From positions 496,001-560,000 of the forward strand of contig NZ_LQCI01000002.1 in the NCBI RefSeq assembly GCF_001613935.1: a stretch of DNA of 64,000 bases, in the 5' to 3' direction. The notes beneath the pieces were generated by a model. It was not told the origin of the DNA and made no database searches. It saw nothing but the letters and a program-made list of their open reading frames with translations. How positions within the stretch are numbered: the first letter of the stretch is position 1; each line of letters opens with the position of its first letter. The position numbers were made by a program, and so were the translations under genes. This DNA comes from Amycolatopsis regifaucium (GTDB lineage Bacteria; Actinomycetota; Actinomycetes; Mycobacteriales; Pseudonocardiaceae). Positions 26,069 through 34,667 of the stretch are shown piece after piece.

Positions 26069-26212
26069 ACCTCACCCCTAGCAGGACTTATGGCCGGGAC
26101 ACCCGTACGGGTTATCTCCTGGCTCTCTGGAACATCATTCTCGGACCCGCACGATCGCGAATATCCGAGCGTCCTTAGTGAAAAGTTAACGGCTCGTGGT
26201 TGCGTGAAACGG

Positions 26213-26234
26213 GAGCGGTTCCGGAATACCGCTC
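26213..26234. promoter_or_regulatory. Inverted repeat upstream of the Cys-rich peptide operon
   Basis: GAGCGGT (26213-26219) and ACCGCTC (26228-26234) are exact inverted 7-mers around TCCGGAAT, about 60 bases before the first peptide gene. It could be the operator of the ArsR-type regulator at the end of the operon. Confidence 0.4.
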
Positions 26235-26294
26235 GCCCGGAGGAGTAACCAGGGGAATTCGAAGTGGTGTGGGCACCACAGGAAGAGAACTCAC

Positions 26295-26471
26295 ATGATG
26301 GCGAAATTAGGCAGACTCGGCGATCGGCTGCTCAGCAAGATCGTTCCGGTCGTCGAGGCGCAGGCGGGTGGCATGGGAGCCAGCGCGCAGATCTTCTGTT
26401 ACTGCCGGAACCACCAGGCCAGATACCGCTCTTGTGCGGGGTGCGGCTGCCACCTGCTCCTCGACTGCTGA
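26295..26471 (+). CDS. Cys-rich precursor peptide 1 (58 residues, 6 Cys)
   Basis: Starts at ATG 26295 with a GGAAGAG ribosome site seven bases upstream. The first 24 residues (MMAKLGRLGDRLLSKIVPVV then EAQA) form an amphipathic leader without a normal hydrophobic signal core. The rest carries Cys35, 37, 47, 50, 52 and 58. The leader aligns with peptide 2: KL..(R)LG-acidic-R-hydrophobic-LS..VP.V. An AxA-like step (EAQA before GG) would suit the S26 peptidase encoded in the operon. An even number of cysteines and a downstream redox pair suggest disulfides. No known peptide family is recognised. Confidence 0.75.
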   Translation: MMAKLGRLGDRLLSKIVPVVEAQAGGMGASAQIFCYCRNHQARYRSCAGCGCHLLLDC

Positions 26472-26484
26472 TCAGGAGGATTCG

Positions 26485-26679
26485 ATGGTCAAATTGATGG
26501 AACGGCTGGGTGAGCGCGTCCTGAGCGTGTTCGTCCCGATCGTCGCCGACGCGGCCACCACCGCCGCGTGCACTTACCCGAACTGCGGCGGTTGCCTGAA
26601 CTGCATCCAGCGGTATCGCCGTTGCTGCAACGGCGTATGCGGTAGTTGCCAGATGGCCGAAAGTTGTTGCGGCGGCTGA
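26485..26679 (+). CDS. Cys-rich precursor peptide 2 (64 residues, 10 Cys)
   Basis: Starts at ATG 26485 with a near-perfect AGGAGGA site four bases upstream, 13 bases after peptide 1 stops. The leader MVKLMERLGERVLSVFVPIV then ADAATTAA matches peptide 1 in pattern. The core has Cys29, 34, 37, 40, 47, 48, 52, 55, 61 and 62, with CGGC, CC, CGSC and a CCGG end. The ten cysteines fit five disulfides. Loss of lanthionine, YcaO, radical SAM or RRE-type genes nearby argues against classical RiPP chemistry. Function is unknown; a secreted bacteriocin, signal or metal-binding peptide are all possible. Confidence 0.78.
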   Translation: MVKLMERLGERVLSVFVPIVADAATTAACTYPNCGGCLNCIQRYRRCCNGVCGSCQMAESCCGG

Positions 26680-26734
26680 TTTTCCGTCTCCGGGGCGGTG
26701 GGCTCCTTCCGCCGCCCCTCCCCCGTCGGGAGAA

Positions 26735-27382
26735 ATGATGTGCTACGTCGTATTCGGCTGCCGGTGCGCGCTCATCGTCGTGTTCGCGATGTCCGCGATG
26801 TCCAAGTCCCGGAATCGGGAGTCGTTCGCGGCATTCCGCCGGGCCACCGTCGAGCTGGTACCGGCCGCGCGCGGTCACGGCACTTCACTGGCCGTCTCGG
26901 TGGTCGTCGCCGAGCTTCTCGTCGTCGCGGGGCTGGTCGTGCCGAACACGGCTACCGTCGGGCTGCTGGCGGCCAGTGCGCTGTGCACGGCGTTCACGGT
27001 GGCCATCGCCGCAGCCCTGCGCCGGGGCGTTACGGCGTCATGCCGGTGCTTCGGCGGCTCGGCCACTCCGCTGGGCGCTCGTCATCTGGTGCGCAACGCA
27101 CTGCTGATCGTGCTCGCCGTCCTCGCGCTCGTCCTGCCGGGTCGCGACGACGTCGGGAGCGATCCGGCCGCACTGCTCCTGGCCGCCGGCGCCGGCGTCG
27201 TCGTGGCCTCGCTGGTGATCAGCTTCGACGCCCTCGCCGACCTTTTCCTGGGTGGGCCGCCGCCCTCCACCATCACGAAGGGATCCCCTCATGACCGTCC
27301 TGTCCGTCGCCGTCGCGCTCGTCGGGATGCTGTGCCTGCTCGACCTCGTGCTCACCCTCGGCGTCATCCGCCGGCTGCGTGA
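26735..27382 (+). CDS. MauE/DoxX-like redox-associated membrane protein
   Basis: Up to 215 residues with four or so membrane helices. The MauE-type cytoplasm-facing motif CRCFGG is present (Cys103, Cys105), with more cysteines near the N-terminus (Cys3, Cys9, Cys11). MauE proteins work with thioredoxin-like partners to form or shuffle disulfides in exported proteins. The annotated frame overlaps the next gene by 92 bases, and its last 35 residues (KGSPHDRPVRRRRARRD...) look like noise from the overlapped frame, so the real C-terminus was probably extended by loss of an earlier stop. ATG 26735 has GGGAG four bases upstream. Confidence 0.8.
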   Translation: MMCYVVFGCRCALIVVFAMSAMSKSRNRESFAAFRRATVELVPAARGHGTSLAVSVVVAELLVVAGLVVPNTATVGLLAASALCTAFTVAIAAALRRGVTASCRCFGGSATPLGARHLVRNALLIVLAVLALVLPGRDDVGSDPAALLLAAGAGVVVASLVISFDALADLFLGGPPPSTITKGSPHDRPVRRRRARRDAVPARPRAHPRRHPPAA

Positions 27383-27830
27383 CCACACCGCCCGGCTGAC
27401 CGCGCTGCAAGCCGCACCCGGTGAGACGGCCATCGCCGCACCCGGCGAGCTGGTGGCACCGTTCACCGCGACCACTGTGGATGGTGCGACCGTGTCGGCC
27501 GACGACCTCGCCGGTGCGAATCTAGTCGCGTTCTTCTCCCCGGACTGTCCGGCGTGCGAGCAAGAACTGACGCCCTTTGTCGATTACACGGGAACCTTTC
27601 CCGGCGGTCCCGAGCGGACGCTCATCGTGATCACCAGTGAAACCGGCGGTGCGAAGTACCATTCGGCGCTCAGTGGCCTCGGCCGGATCGTCACCGAAGC
27701 CGAGCTGACCGGTCCGGTCCAGAAAGCCTTCAAGACGCGCGGTTACCCCGCGTTCGTCGTGGTCGTGGACGGTTCGGTGATGCAGTCCTCGCACTCGGTG
27801 GCGGATCTCCCGCAGCATCAGCCCGCATGA
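27291..27830 (+). CDS. Membrane-anchored redoxin (TlpA/MauD-like)
   Basis: A 179-residue protein with an N-terminal membrane anchor (VAVALVGMLCLLDLVLTLGV) and a thioredoxin-fold domain outside. The active site is CPAC at residues 86-89 (FFSPDCPACEQEL). The cis-proline region is GYPAFVVV. In MauE/MauD or TlpA pairs this partner exchanges electrons with the membrane protein and acts on substrate disulfides. Start ATG 27291 with GAAGGGAT upstream. It overlaps the following ABC transporter by ATGA. Confidence 0.85.
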   Translation: MTVLSVAVALVGMLCLLDLVLTLGVIRRLRDHTARLTALQAAPGETAIAAPGELVAPFTATTVDGATVSADDLAGANLVAFFSPDCPACEQELTPFVDYTGTFPGGPERTLIVITSETGGAKYHSALSGLGRIVTEAELTGPVQKAFKTRGYPAFVVVVDGSVMQSSHSVADLPQHQPA

Positions 27831-29659
27831 GTGCGGTCGATCCGGTTCGCGCGGGGGTTCGCCACTTGCGCGCCGCGATCGTGCTCGCGTTCGCCGCCAA
27901 CCCCGCCGCGGCGACGGGGCAGCTCGCGGTCGCGCTGTTGGCCGGCGCCGCGCCGGTGGCGGTGGCGTGGCTGACCAGGACCGTCCTGGACGGGATCGCG
28001 GCCGGCTCCGGCCGGTCGTTCGTGAGCCTCGCGCTCGCGCTGGTCCTGGTCGGCGTGTGCGCCGCCGTGCTACCGAACGTGGAGCGATACCTGCGTGCCG
28101 AACTCGACCGGTCGGTCGGGATCCTCGCTCGCGACCGGCTTTTCGGTGCACTGGAACGACTTCGGGGGCTGCGCAGGCTCGAGGACCCGAATTTCCACGA
28201 CCGGCTGCAGTTGGCCGCCGACGCGGGCCGGGCCAGCCCGCCGTCGGTGCTGTCCGGCGTGGTCGAACTGGCCAGGGGCGCGATCACCGTGATCGGCTTC
28301 GCCGTGTCACTGCTGCTGATCGGGCCGTTCGTGACCGTGATCGTGCTGATCGGTGCCCTTCCGGTCGGGATCGCCGAGTTCGCGTTGGCACGGCAGCGGG
28401 CCCGGATGATGTGGGAGGTCGAGCCGGCGCAGCGGCGCGAACTCTTCTACGCGCAGCTGTTGTCCGGTCCGCGGGCGGCCAAGGAGGTCCGGCTGTTCGG
28501 GCTCGGCCGGTTCTTTCGCACCCGGATGGTGACCGAGCTGCGCGGGATCTACGGGGCCGAACGGGTACTGGACCGCCGGGAGCTGCGGGTGCAGGGGCTG
28601 CTCGCGGTGCTGTCCGCCGGGATCGCCGGCTACGGGTTGTTCTGGGTCGTGGGCGCGGCCGCGAACGGCTCGGTGAGCGTCGGGGACCTGGCCGTGTTCG
28701 TCGCGGCGGTGGCCGGGATCCAGGCCGCGCTCGCGTCCGGTGTCGACCAGGCCGCCCGGATGCATCAGGCGCTGCTTCTGTTCGACCACTATGTGTTCGT
28801 CACCGCCGTGACCGGTGACCTGCCGGTGTCCGCGACGCCGATACCGGTGCCACCCTTGCGGCGGGGCATCGAGCTGCGTGACGTGTGGTTCCGCTACAGC
28901 GAAGACCACCCGTGGGTGCTGCGTGGCGTAACGCTCACCATTCCGGTCGGAAGTGCGCTGGCGCTGGTCGGGCACAACGGTGCCGGCAAGTCCACGGTGA
29001 TCAAGCTGCTGTGCCGGCTCTACGACCCGGACCGCGGCTCGATCCACTGGGACGGCGTCGACCTCCGCGCGTTCGACCCGGACGAGCTGCGCACCCGCAT
29101 CGGCGCGGTGTTCCAAGACTACATGGACTACGACCTGACCGCGGCGGAGAACATCGCGGTCGGCGACCTCGACGCGCTTACCGACGAGTCACGGCTGCGT
29201 GCCGCGGCCCGGCGGGCGGGTGCGCACGAATTCATCGAGGCGCTTCCCCGTGGGTACGAGACGATGCTCAGCCGGATCTTCACCGACAACATCGACCGGG
29301 ACGACCCGTCCACCGGCGTGGTGCTCTCCGGCGGGCAGCTGCAACGGCTCGCACTGGCGCGCGCGTTCCTCCGGGACCGGCGCGACCTGCTCATCCTGGA
29401 CGAGCCGAGCGCGGGCCTGGACGCCGAGGCGGAGGCCGACATCCACACCCGGCTGCGCGCGCACCGGGCCGACCGGACCAGCGTCCTGATCTCCCACCGG
29501 CTGGGCGCGGTGCGCGACGCCGACGTGATCGCCGTACTGTCCGACGGGAGGGTCACCGAGGTCGGCGACCACCACGGGCTGATTTCTTCCCGCGGGATAT
29601 ATCACCGGCTGTACACGTTGCAGGCCAAGGGATACCACGAGGAGGTGGCACTGCCGTGA
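27827..29659 (+). CDS. ABC transporter, fused permease and ATPase (half-transporter)
   Basis: A 610-residue type IV exporter. Six-helix membrane domain (residues 1-330), then an ATPase with Walker A GHNGAGKST (about 383-391), signature LSGGQLQRLALARAF (about 499-513) and Walker B LLILDEPSAGLD (about 521). No N-terminal peptidase C39 domain is seen, so leader cleavage must come from elsewhere, and the S26 peptidase gene follows immediately. The gene overlaps the redoxin start and, by GTGA, the peptidase start. It probably exports the two Cys-rich peptides. Confidence 0.9.
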   Translation: MSAVDPVRAGVRHLRAAIVLAFAANPAAATGQLAVALLAGAAPVAVAWLTRTVLDGIAAGSGRSFVSLALALVLVGVCAAVLPNVERYLRAELDRSVGILARDRLFGALERLRGLRRLEDPNFHDRLQLAADAGRASPPSVLSGVVELARGAITVIGFAVSLLLIGPFVTVIVLIGALPVGIAEFALARQRARMMWEVEPAQRRELFYAQLLSGPRAAKEVRLFGLGRFFRTRMVTELRGIYGAERVLDRRELRVQGLLAVLSAGIAGYGLFWVVGAAANGSVSVGDLAVFVAAVAGIQAALASGVDQAARMHQALLLFDHYVFVTAVTGDLPVSATPIPVPPLRRGIELRDVWFRYSEDHPWVLRGVTLTIPVGSALALVGHNGAGKSTVIKLLCRLYDPDRGSIHWDGVDLRAFDPDELRTRIGAVFQDYMDYDLTAAENIAVGDLDALTDESRLRAAARRAGAHEFIEALPRGYETMLSRIFTDNIDRDDPSTGVVLSGGQLQRLALARAFLRDRRDLLILDEPSAGLDAEAEADIHTRLRAHRADRTSVLISHRLGAVRDADVIAVLSDGRVTEVGDHHGLISSRGIYHRLYTLQAKGYHEEVALP

Positions 29660-30114
29660 GCACGGTCGCGGTGGTCCTCGCGGCAACGCTCGCCGCCGTC
29701 CTGGCCGGGCTGCGCTTCCGATTCGTGCACGTCGTCGTGAACGGCACCAGCATGTTGCCGACGCTGCGGCCCGGCGACCGGGTGCTGGTTCGCCGGATGG
29801 CCGCGCGCTCGCTCGAACGGGGTGATCTCGTCGTATTCGCCAGGCCGCGCGAGGAACAGCGTTCCTGGATGATCAAGCGGGTACTGGCCGCGCCCGGCGA
29901 TCGGGTGCCGCGCGCGGAGGTACCGGTGCTGTGGGGATATCAGGAGCCGCTCGTGCCGCCCGGCCGGTTCGTCGTCGTCGGCGACAATCCCGAGGACAGC
30001 TACGACTCGCGTCAGTTCGGCTATCTGAAGGCCGAGTCGCTGCTCGGGGTGGTGGTGGGCTCGTCACCGCGCGGATCGAAGCGTCGGAACCGAAGATGGC
30101 CACTCGGCGATTAG
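29656..30114 (+). CDS. S26-family signal peptidase-like protein
   Basis: A 152-residue protein starting at GTG 29656, overlapping the ABC stop, with GGAGGTGG upstream. One N-terminal membrane helix, then the catalytic Ser32 in NGTSMLPTL, the general base Lys74 in MIKRV, and the GDN motif at 109-111 followed by SYDSRQFGY. All S26 signature blocks are present, while the protein is shorter than housekeeping LepB. A private signal peptidase in this operon most likely trims the precursor peptides after export. Confidence 0.88.
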   Translation: MSTVAVVLAATLAAVLAGLRFRFVHVVVNGTSMLPTLRPGDRVLVRRMAARSLERGDLVVFARPREEQRSWMIKRVLAAPGDRVPRAEVPVLWGYQEPLVPPGRFVVVGDNPEDSYDSRQFGYLKAESLLGVVVGSSPRGSKRRNRRWPLGD

Positions 30115-30219
30115 CCGCGCTGTTCATGCACGCCGAAAGGAGCAACACGGCCTTCCGGTTTCCCGCCGGAAGTTTTCCAGCCGGTCCGAATCCGGCGCGG
30201 CGGCTGTTACCGTCGGCCG

Positions 30220-31203
30220 GTGTTCACACTGCGGGTCGACGCCGAGACGATCTCCAGGACACGTTGGTCGCCATCGCCGGCGTCAGAGTCCATGGCCTGG
30301 CTGAAACTCACCGCCTCCTCGGGCAGGCATCCGGTCTTCGGAGATCCCGGAGCGCTCGCCCGCGCGTCACTTGCCCATCGGGACGTCGCGCTCCTCGTGG
30401 ACCTGCTGCCGAGAGGTGGCGACACTTACCTGCCTGACCTGCTCACGCCGCAACCTGGAGCGGATACCCGGCGCGGCGACTTGATCGAGGAGCAGATCGC
30501 GCGGATCGAAGCGACAACGCAGGACGACCTGGAGAGTCAGGTGTTCGCCTACACTCAGGTCCACTGGAGCAGGCCCCTGTCGGCCGCTACCCGTCGGCTC
30601 GCGGAGTCCGGACGGCTGCAACGACGCCTGGCCAACGGCTTGGCTCAGTTCTGGCGAGTGGTGTTGTCCGATAGCTGGTCCGAACTCGGCTCGATCGTCG
30701 ACCAAGACATCTCACGTCGCGCGAAGTCCGTTGTCGGCCATGGTGTCGGCCGGGCGCTGGGAGAAATCCATCCGGACATCGGTTGGGTAGGTGACGCTGT
30801 CACCTTGGCCAAGCCGTGGGACGGTGAACTCGATATCGCCGGCCGGGAACTGGTCCTCGTGCCCGGCGTGCTCACCTGGCCCGACGTCATCGTCCAGGTG
30901 GATGTTCCCGGGGAGGTCGTCGTCTACTATCCCGCCACCCGGATCGGAACAGGCCGGGACCACAGGAGGGGAACGATCGCGCAGGTTGTCGGTTCCGCAC
31001 GCGCGGCCTTGCTCGAGGACCTGGAAAGCGCGCGGTCGACCGCGGAACTCGCCGACCGGACCGGATACAGTGCGGGCACCGTCTCCTATCACCTCAGCGC
31101 CCTGCATCGCGCGGGCCTCGTCAGCAAGGTCAGGGACGGACGCTATGTGCTGTACCAACGAACGCCCCGAGCGGTGGTTCTACTCGAAGACACCGCCAAC
31201 TAG
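30220..31203 (+). CDS. ArsR/DUF5937-type winged-helix regulator
   Basis: A 327-residue protein beginning VFTLRVDAETISRTRWSPSP from GTG 30220. The last 80 residues hold an ArsR-like winged helix (STAELADRTGYSAGTVSYHLSALHRAGLV). The N-terminal 230 residues match the long sensor part of DUF5937 regulators. It is 105 bases after the peptidase gene, in the same direction, and could be the local controller of the Cys-rich peptide operon. No classical metal-binding cysteine motif was noted. Confidence 0.75.
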   Translation: MFTLRVDAETISRTRWSPSPASESMAWLKLTASSGRHPVFGDPGALARASLAHRDVALLVDLLPRGGDTYLPDLLTPQPGADTRRGDLIEEQIARIEATTQDDLESQVFAYTQVHWSRPLSAATRRLAESGRLQRRLANGLAQFWRVVLSDSWSELGSIVDQDISRRAKSVVGHGVGRALGEIHPDIGWVGDAVTLAKPWDGELDIAGRELVLVPGVLTWPDVIVQVDVPGEVVVYYPATRIGTGRDHRRGTIAQVVGSARAALLEDLESARSTAELADRTGYSAGTVSYHLSALHRAGLVSKVRDGRYVLYQRTPRAVVLLEDTAN

Positions 31204-31928
31204 GCCGGGTCTCGAAGTCAGAGCCACTCGTTGGTCACTGCGGCGGTGACAATGGCTTCGTAGCGGGCGGCGAGCTTGCTTACTCTCCCTGACCATGCGC
31301 CGCCGAAGCGGGAAGGGATTCGCTCGTGTGTATGACGTGACGGGCGATCTCGTTGATCCGGCGGCGATGGCGTCCCCGCCTACCCAAAAGCCAACGCCGT
31401 GGCGGCGTCGAGTTCGAGCCGGTGCGACGGCCACTTCGAAGGCCCTGCGATCCTCAGCGAGTTTGCCGGAGCACCGGAGTGTCTCGCCGAGTTCGTCGAG
31501 GGAATTGACTGCGTCCCGCCGGACATAGGATGAACCGGCGGGACCAGAGCGCTACTGTTCTCTGAACAACACCCCGTGCCATGAGTGCCACCCCCTGGGG
31601 TACTTAAACCGAGTGCGTGGCTTTGGGGCCAGCCGGGGATATTGCGGAGGTCGTGACCGCAGGTGTTGCGCTCGCCGATCTGGGCCTTCCTGGTTCCGGA
31701 TGAAGTGCTACCCCACCTGAATGTGCGGTTTCCCGCCCCGGAAGTGCGGGTGAATCTCCACGAATGCCGAGATGGGACTACTCGGCAGCGGCGCGGCCCT
31801 CCCCGGCTCACGCCGCCTGCCGATGTGGCCGGTTCCGATGCGCACGCCGGGAACTGGCCGCGACCCGGCCGACTACGGTCCTTGACGCGCGGCTGGTCGG
31901 CGGGTGGGCGGTTCCCACCTTCCCGGCG
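31204..31928. other. Gene-poor region with a possible transposase tail
   Basis: About 725 bases. Near 31220-31300 on the minus strand a frame reads KLAARYEAIVTAAVTNEWL followed by a stop, which resembles the C-terminal end of some IS5-type transposases. I saw no terminal inverted repeats or target duplication. The remaining frames show no family-like features. Confidence 0.35.
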
Positions 31929-32351
31929 TCAATCCTGGCCGGCGGTCGTGTTGTCGCCCAGAGCTTCCGCGTTGTAGGCCAGCAACTCCCAGGAGTGTCC
32001 GTCCGGGTCGTCGACGGCCCGGTTGTACAGCCAGCCCATGTCCTGGGCCGCACGAGGCTCGGTGGCACCCGCGGCGAGCGCCGCGTCGGCCAGGCGGTCC
32101 ACTTCTTCGCGCGACCCGGCGGCCAGTGCGTTGATCACCTCGATGGGGCCGTCCGCCGGGTTTCGCTTGGTGAACGTCGCGAAGGTCCCGCGTGTCATCA
32201 GCTGCACCACGATCGCGTCGGCGAACACCACTTGGACGGAGGTGTCACCGCTGAACTCCGGATTGACCGTGCCCCCCATCGCCACGTAGACCTTCGTGCT
32301 CGCTTCCACGTCGGTGACCGGCAGGTTGACGTAGATCTGCGTGATTGCCAT
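31929..32351 (-). CDS. VOC-family protein (glyoxalase/bleomycin-resistance fold)
   Basis: A 140-residue protein starting MAITQIYVNLPVTDVEASTK, a usual VOC beginning. It has the paired beta-alpha-beta modules and ends with a typical WLYNRAVDDPDGHSWELLAY. The substrate is not predictable. An AraC-type regulator lies 55 bases upstream on the same strand and may share its promoter. Confidence 0.85.
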   Translation of the reverse strand: MAITQIYVNLPVTDVEASTKVYVAMGGTVNPEFSGDTSVQVVFADAIVVQLMTRGTFATFTKRNPADGPIEVINALAAGSREEVDRLADAALAAGATEPRAAQDMGWLYNRAVDDPDGHSWELLAYNAEALGDNTTAGQD

Positions 32352-32406
32352 GACTCGCCCTCCAGGATGTCAGTGTGCCGGGCGTTCCCGGTGTCACGAC
32401 CGAACT

Positions 32407-33159
32407 CTAGGGGCGTACAGCGACCTCGGTCTTGTACAGGAGCGACAACATCTCGTCGCCGCTGGCCTGCCTCAGCTGGGATGCCGTGCGCCCGGTGAAC
32501 CGGGTCAGTGAGCGCGCCAGGTGTGGTTGGTCGTGGTATCCGACCTGCTGTACGACTTCGATCGCGGCCATCCCCTGGCCCAACAACATCACGGCCTGTC
32601 TGGCTCGCTCGATCTGCCGGATCGCGCCTTGGGTCAACCCGGTCGCCGCGGCCACCCGCCGCTGCACCGACCGCGGTGTGACCAGAGTGGCCGTGTCCCC
32701 GCGGAGCACATCGGCGACCAGCGGATCGCGCACCAGCAATCCGGCACGGACCAGGCGGTTCACGAAGACCTCGGCGTTGTCGTAGGTCGGTGTCTCCCAT
32801 TCCTCGCCCTGCAGAATGAACGAGTGGGCCGTGGTGTGCGGACTCGACACGGCGGTGTCGACCAGCTTGGGCACCGGCATCGGCGACAGGAAGGCGCCGT
32901 GCCGGAAGATGATCCCGATCGTATGCCCCTCACCCAGGCTGGGGCCGAGGTCCAGCACAGTGGGACCCGTCTCAGGGCCGCGCACTGCCACCTGCGTCTC
33001 GCCCCGGTCACGCCACATCACGAGCTCCCAATTGGAGTTCGCGAGGGACCGCATCCGCGCCGGCACCACCACGGCGCCCATCCCAGCGCGGTAAACCCGC
33101 TCCACATACGGAGAATCGGACGGACGCTGCTCGACGCCACCATCGAGATCAAGACTCAC
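32407..33159 (-). CDS. AraC-family transcriptional regulator
   Basis: About 250 residues if started at GTG 33159; the frame is open to 33246 with no better support. A sensor-like N-terminal half precedes the C-terminal AraC double helix-turn-helix (GLTQGAIRQIERARQAVML ... VVQQVGYHDQPHLARSLTRF). It precedes the VOC gene and probably regulates it. The inducer is unknown. Confidence 0.8.
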   Translation of the reverse strand: MSLDLDGGVEQRPSDSPYVERVYRAGMGAVVVPARMRSLANSNWELVMWRDRGETQVAVRGPETGPTVLDLGPSLGEGHTIGIIFRHGAFLSPMPVPKLVDTAVSSPHTTAHSFILQGEEWETPTYDNAEVFVNRLVRAGLLVRDPLVADVLRGDTATLVTPRSVQRRVAAATGLTQGAIRQIERARQAVMLLGQGMAAIEVVQQVGYHDQPHLARSLTRFTGRTASQLRQASGDEMLSLLYKTEVAVRP

Positions 33160-33336
33160 GGTCAAGAAGCTAACACCAGCGGCAGAGCACAACCTTCGGC
33201 CGTGTTCGGGCATGAGCGGGCGTTCCCGACCGAGGCCGATCCTCATACCGACGGCGAAGGTGCCATCCAGCGTTCGGCGAGGCAGTTCGGAGGTGCGCTG
33301 CCTCCCGACGCGCTGGACCGCCGGTCGTGGTCCACG

Positions 33337-34227
33337 CTAGAGAAGCGGGCGGCCCGCTTCCAGGTTTGTGCCGGTCAGTGGTGTGGGGCGCAGGCTGAAG
33401 AGGCTGCCGAGATGGAGGTCGGTCGCGCTCCCAGGCCGCTGTAGCGCTGTCGGGGTGCGACCGATCAGCAGGCGAAAGTCCCGGTTGAGGTGCGCCTGGT
33501 CGGTGTATCCGCAGAGCGCGGCGAGCCGTGGTAGCGGTGGTGGGTCGGTGCCTGTCAGGAGCCGGACAGCGTGGTGGCATCGGGCGATTCTCCCGACGAC
33601 TTTCGGTGGTAGCCCGACTTCCCGGTGGAAGCGAGTGGCCAGATGTTGCCGGCTCAGACCGGCCCGCTTCGCGAGGTCGTCGACCTTGACCGCACCGCCC
33701 GATATGGTCAGGCTGCGCCAGCTGCGGTCAACCGGCTCGGGCAGTTCCGGTGCGTCCAGGAGCCAGCTCGCCAACCGCCGGTCGAGGATCCGGAACCGGT
33801 GGTTCGAATCCCGTGCCTCCTGCAACTCTTCCCGCAGAACTCTGGCTCGTGCGCCCAGGAGATCGTCGATTCCCACCCTGGTACAGCTGATTTCCCGCAG
33901 TGGCAGACCGAAAAGCGCCCGCGCGCCCAGCGGCGTCAGCTCGACGATGATCCCTCGCTCCCGGCCCACCCGCGTGTAGGTCAACGGTTTGCTCGACAGC
34001 CCCACGACCGGGGAAACCGCCGCCAGCGGCGAGCCTGCCACCGGATACCGAACCGGCGTGTCCAGATCGAAGACCACCACGACCGAGTTCAACGCCGCCA
34101 CAGTCCGCGTCTCCGGCACCGGCGCGATTCGCTGGAAATCCAGGTAAAAGCCGACCCAGCGCGCCAGGCGGCGATCCGGCAACCGGGACATCCAGCGCTC
34201 GCCGTCCGACGACGAAGTCTCCCCCAC
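33337..34227 (-). CDS. AraC-family transcriptional regulator
   Basis: About 296 residues from GTG 34227, which has GGGGG seven bases upstream; an in-frame ATG at 34191 is the alternative. The N-terminal half resembles AraC sensors, with the arm VAALNSVVVVFDLDTPVRYP. The C-terminal domain has SGGAVKVDDLAKRAGLSRQH and LAALCGYTDQAHLNRDFRLL, the two helix-turn-helix units. It has no adjacent partner gene on the same strand, so its target is unclear. Confidence 0.8.
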   Translation of the reverse strand: MGETSSSDGERWMSRLPDRRLARWVGFYLDFQRIAPVPETRTVAALNSVVVVFDLDTPVRYPVAGSPLAAVSPVVGLSSKPLTYTRVGRERGIIVELTPLGARALFGLPLREISCTRVGIDDLLGARARVLREELQEARDSNHRFRILDRRLASWLLDAPELPEPVDRSWRSLTISGGAVKVDDLAKRAGLSRQHLATRFHREVGLPPKVVGRIARCHHAVRLLTGTDPPPLPRLAALCGYTDQAHLNRDFRLLIGRTPTALQRPGSATDLHLGSLFSLRPTPLTGTNLEAGRPLL

Positions 34228-34667
34228 TGCTGTTCCCCCTTGGTTGTGGGCGACGCCATGAGCGACATCCGCAGCACCGAAAGCATGGCAGTACGTGCGT
34301 TCCCTGTGGGACTTGCCGACAGGGAACGAACCGAAAAGAGGCAGCGAACCCTCGCGGTCGTCACGCCTCGTACGGCATCGGCCTGGCGGACGCGGCCAGA
34401 TGAACCACCGGGCGGAGGCTACGCACAAGCAACCCGCACTCCTAACCCGCGGAGGCCGGCCGGGCGTCCGCGCAAGCGAAATCGACAGCCTTGGATTTTT
34501 CCGATCCAGGGGTACTGTCCGCCGGTGAACTAGAATCGTTGACCTGGATCCGCACTACCTGCATTCCTGGCAACGCCGTCCGTCCGTGGTTGTCACCGCA
34601 CCCGCTGCGCATGCGACGCGGTCTGTGGTCGGCCGAGAGGCTGGTGACACCGTGGTGAACCGCGAGT

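Noticed and set aside
26264..26497. Alternative frame covering Cys-rich peptide 1
   Set aside because: Starts at GTG without a proper site and yields an Arg-rich product; the peptide frame has the better start and conserved leader.
31180..31434. Minus-strand 84-codon frame after the ArsR-type gene
   Set aside because: Only a short transposase-like tail in another frame is credible; this frame has no family features.
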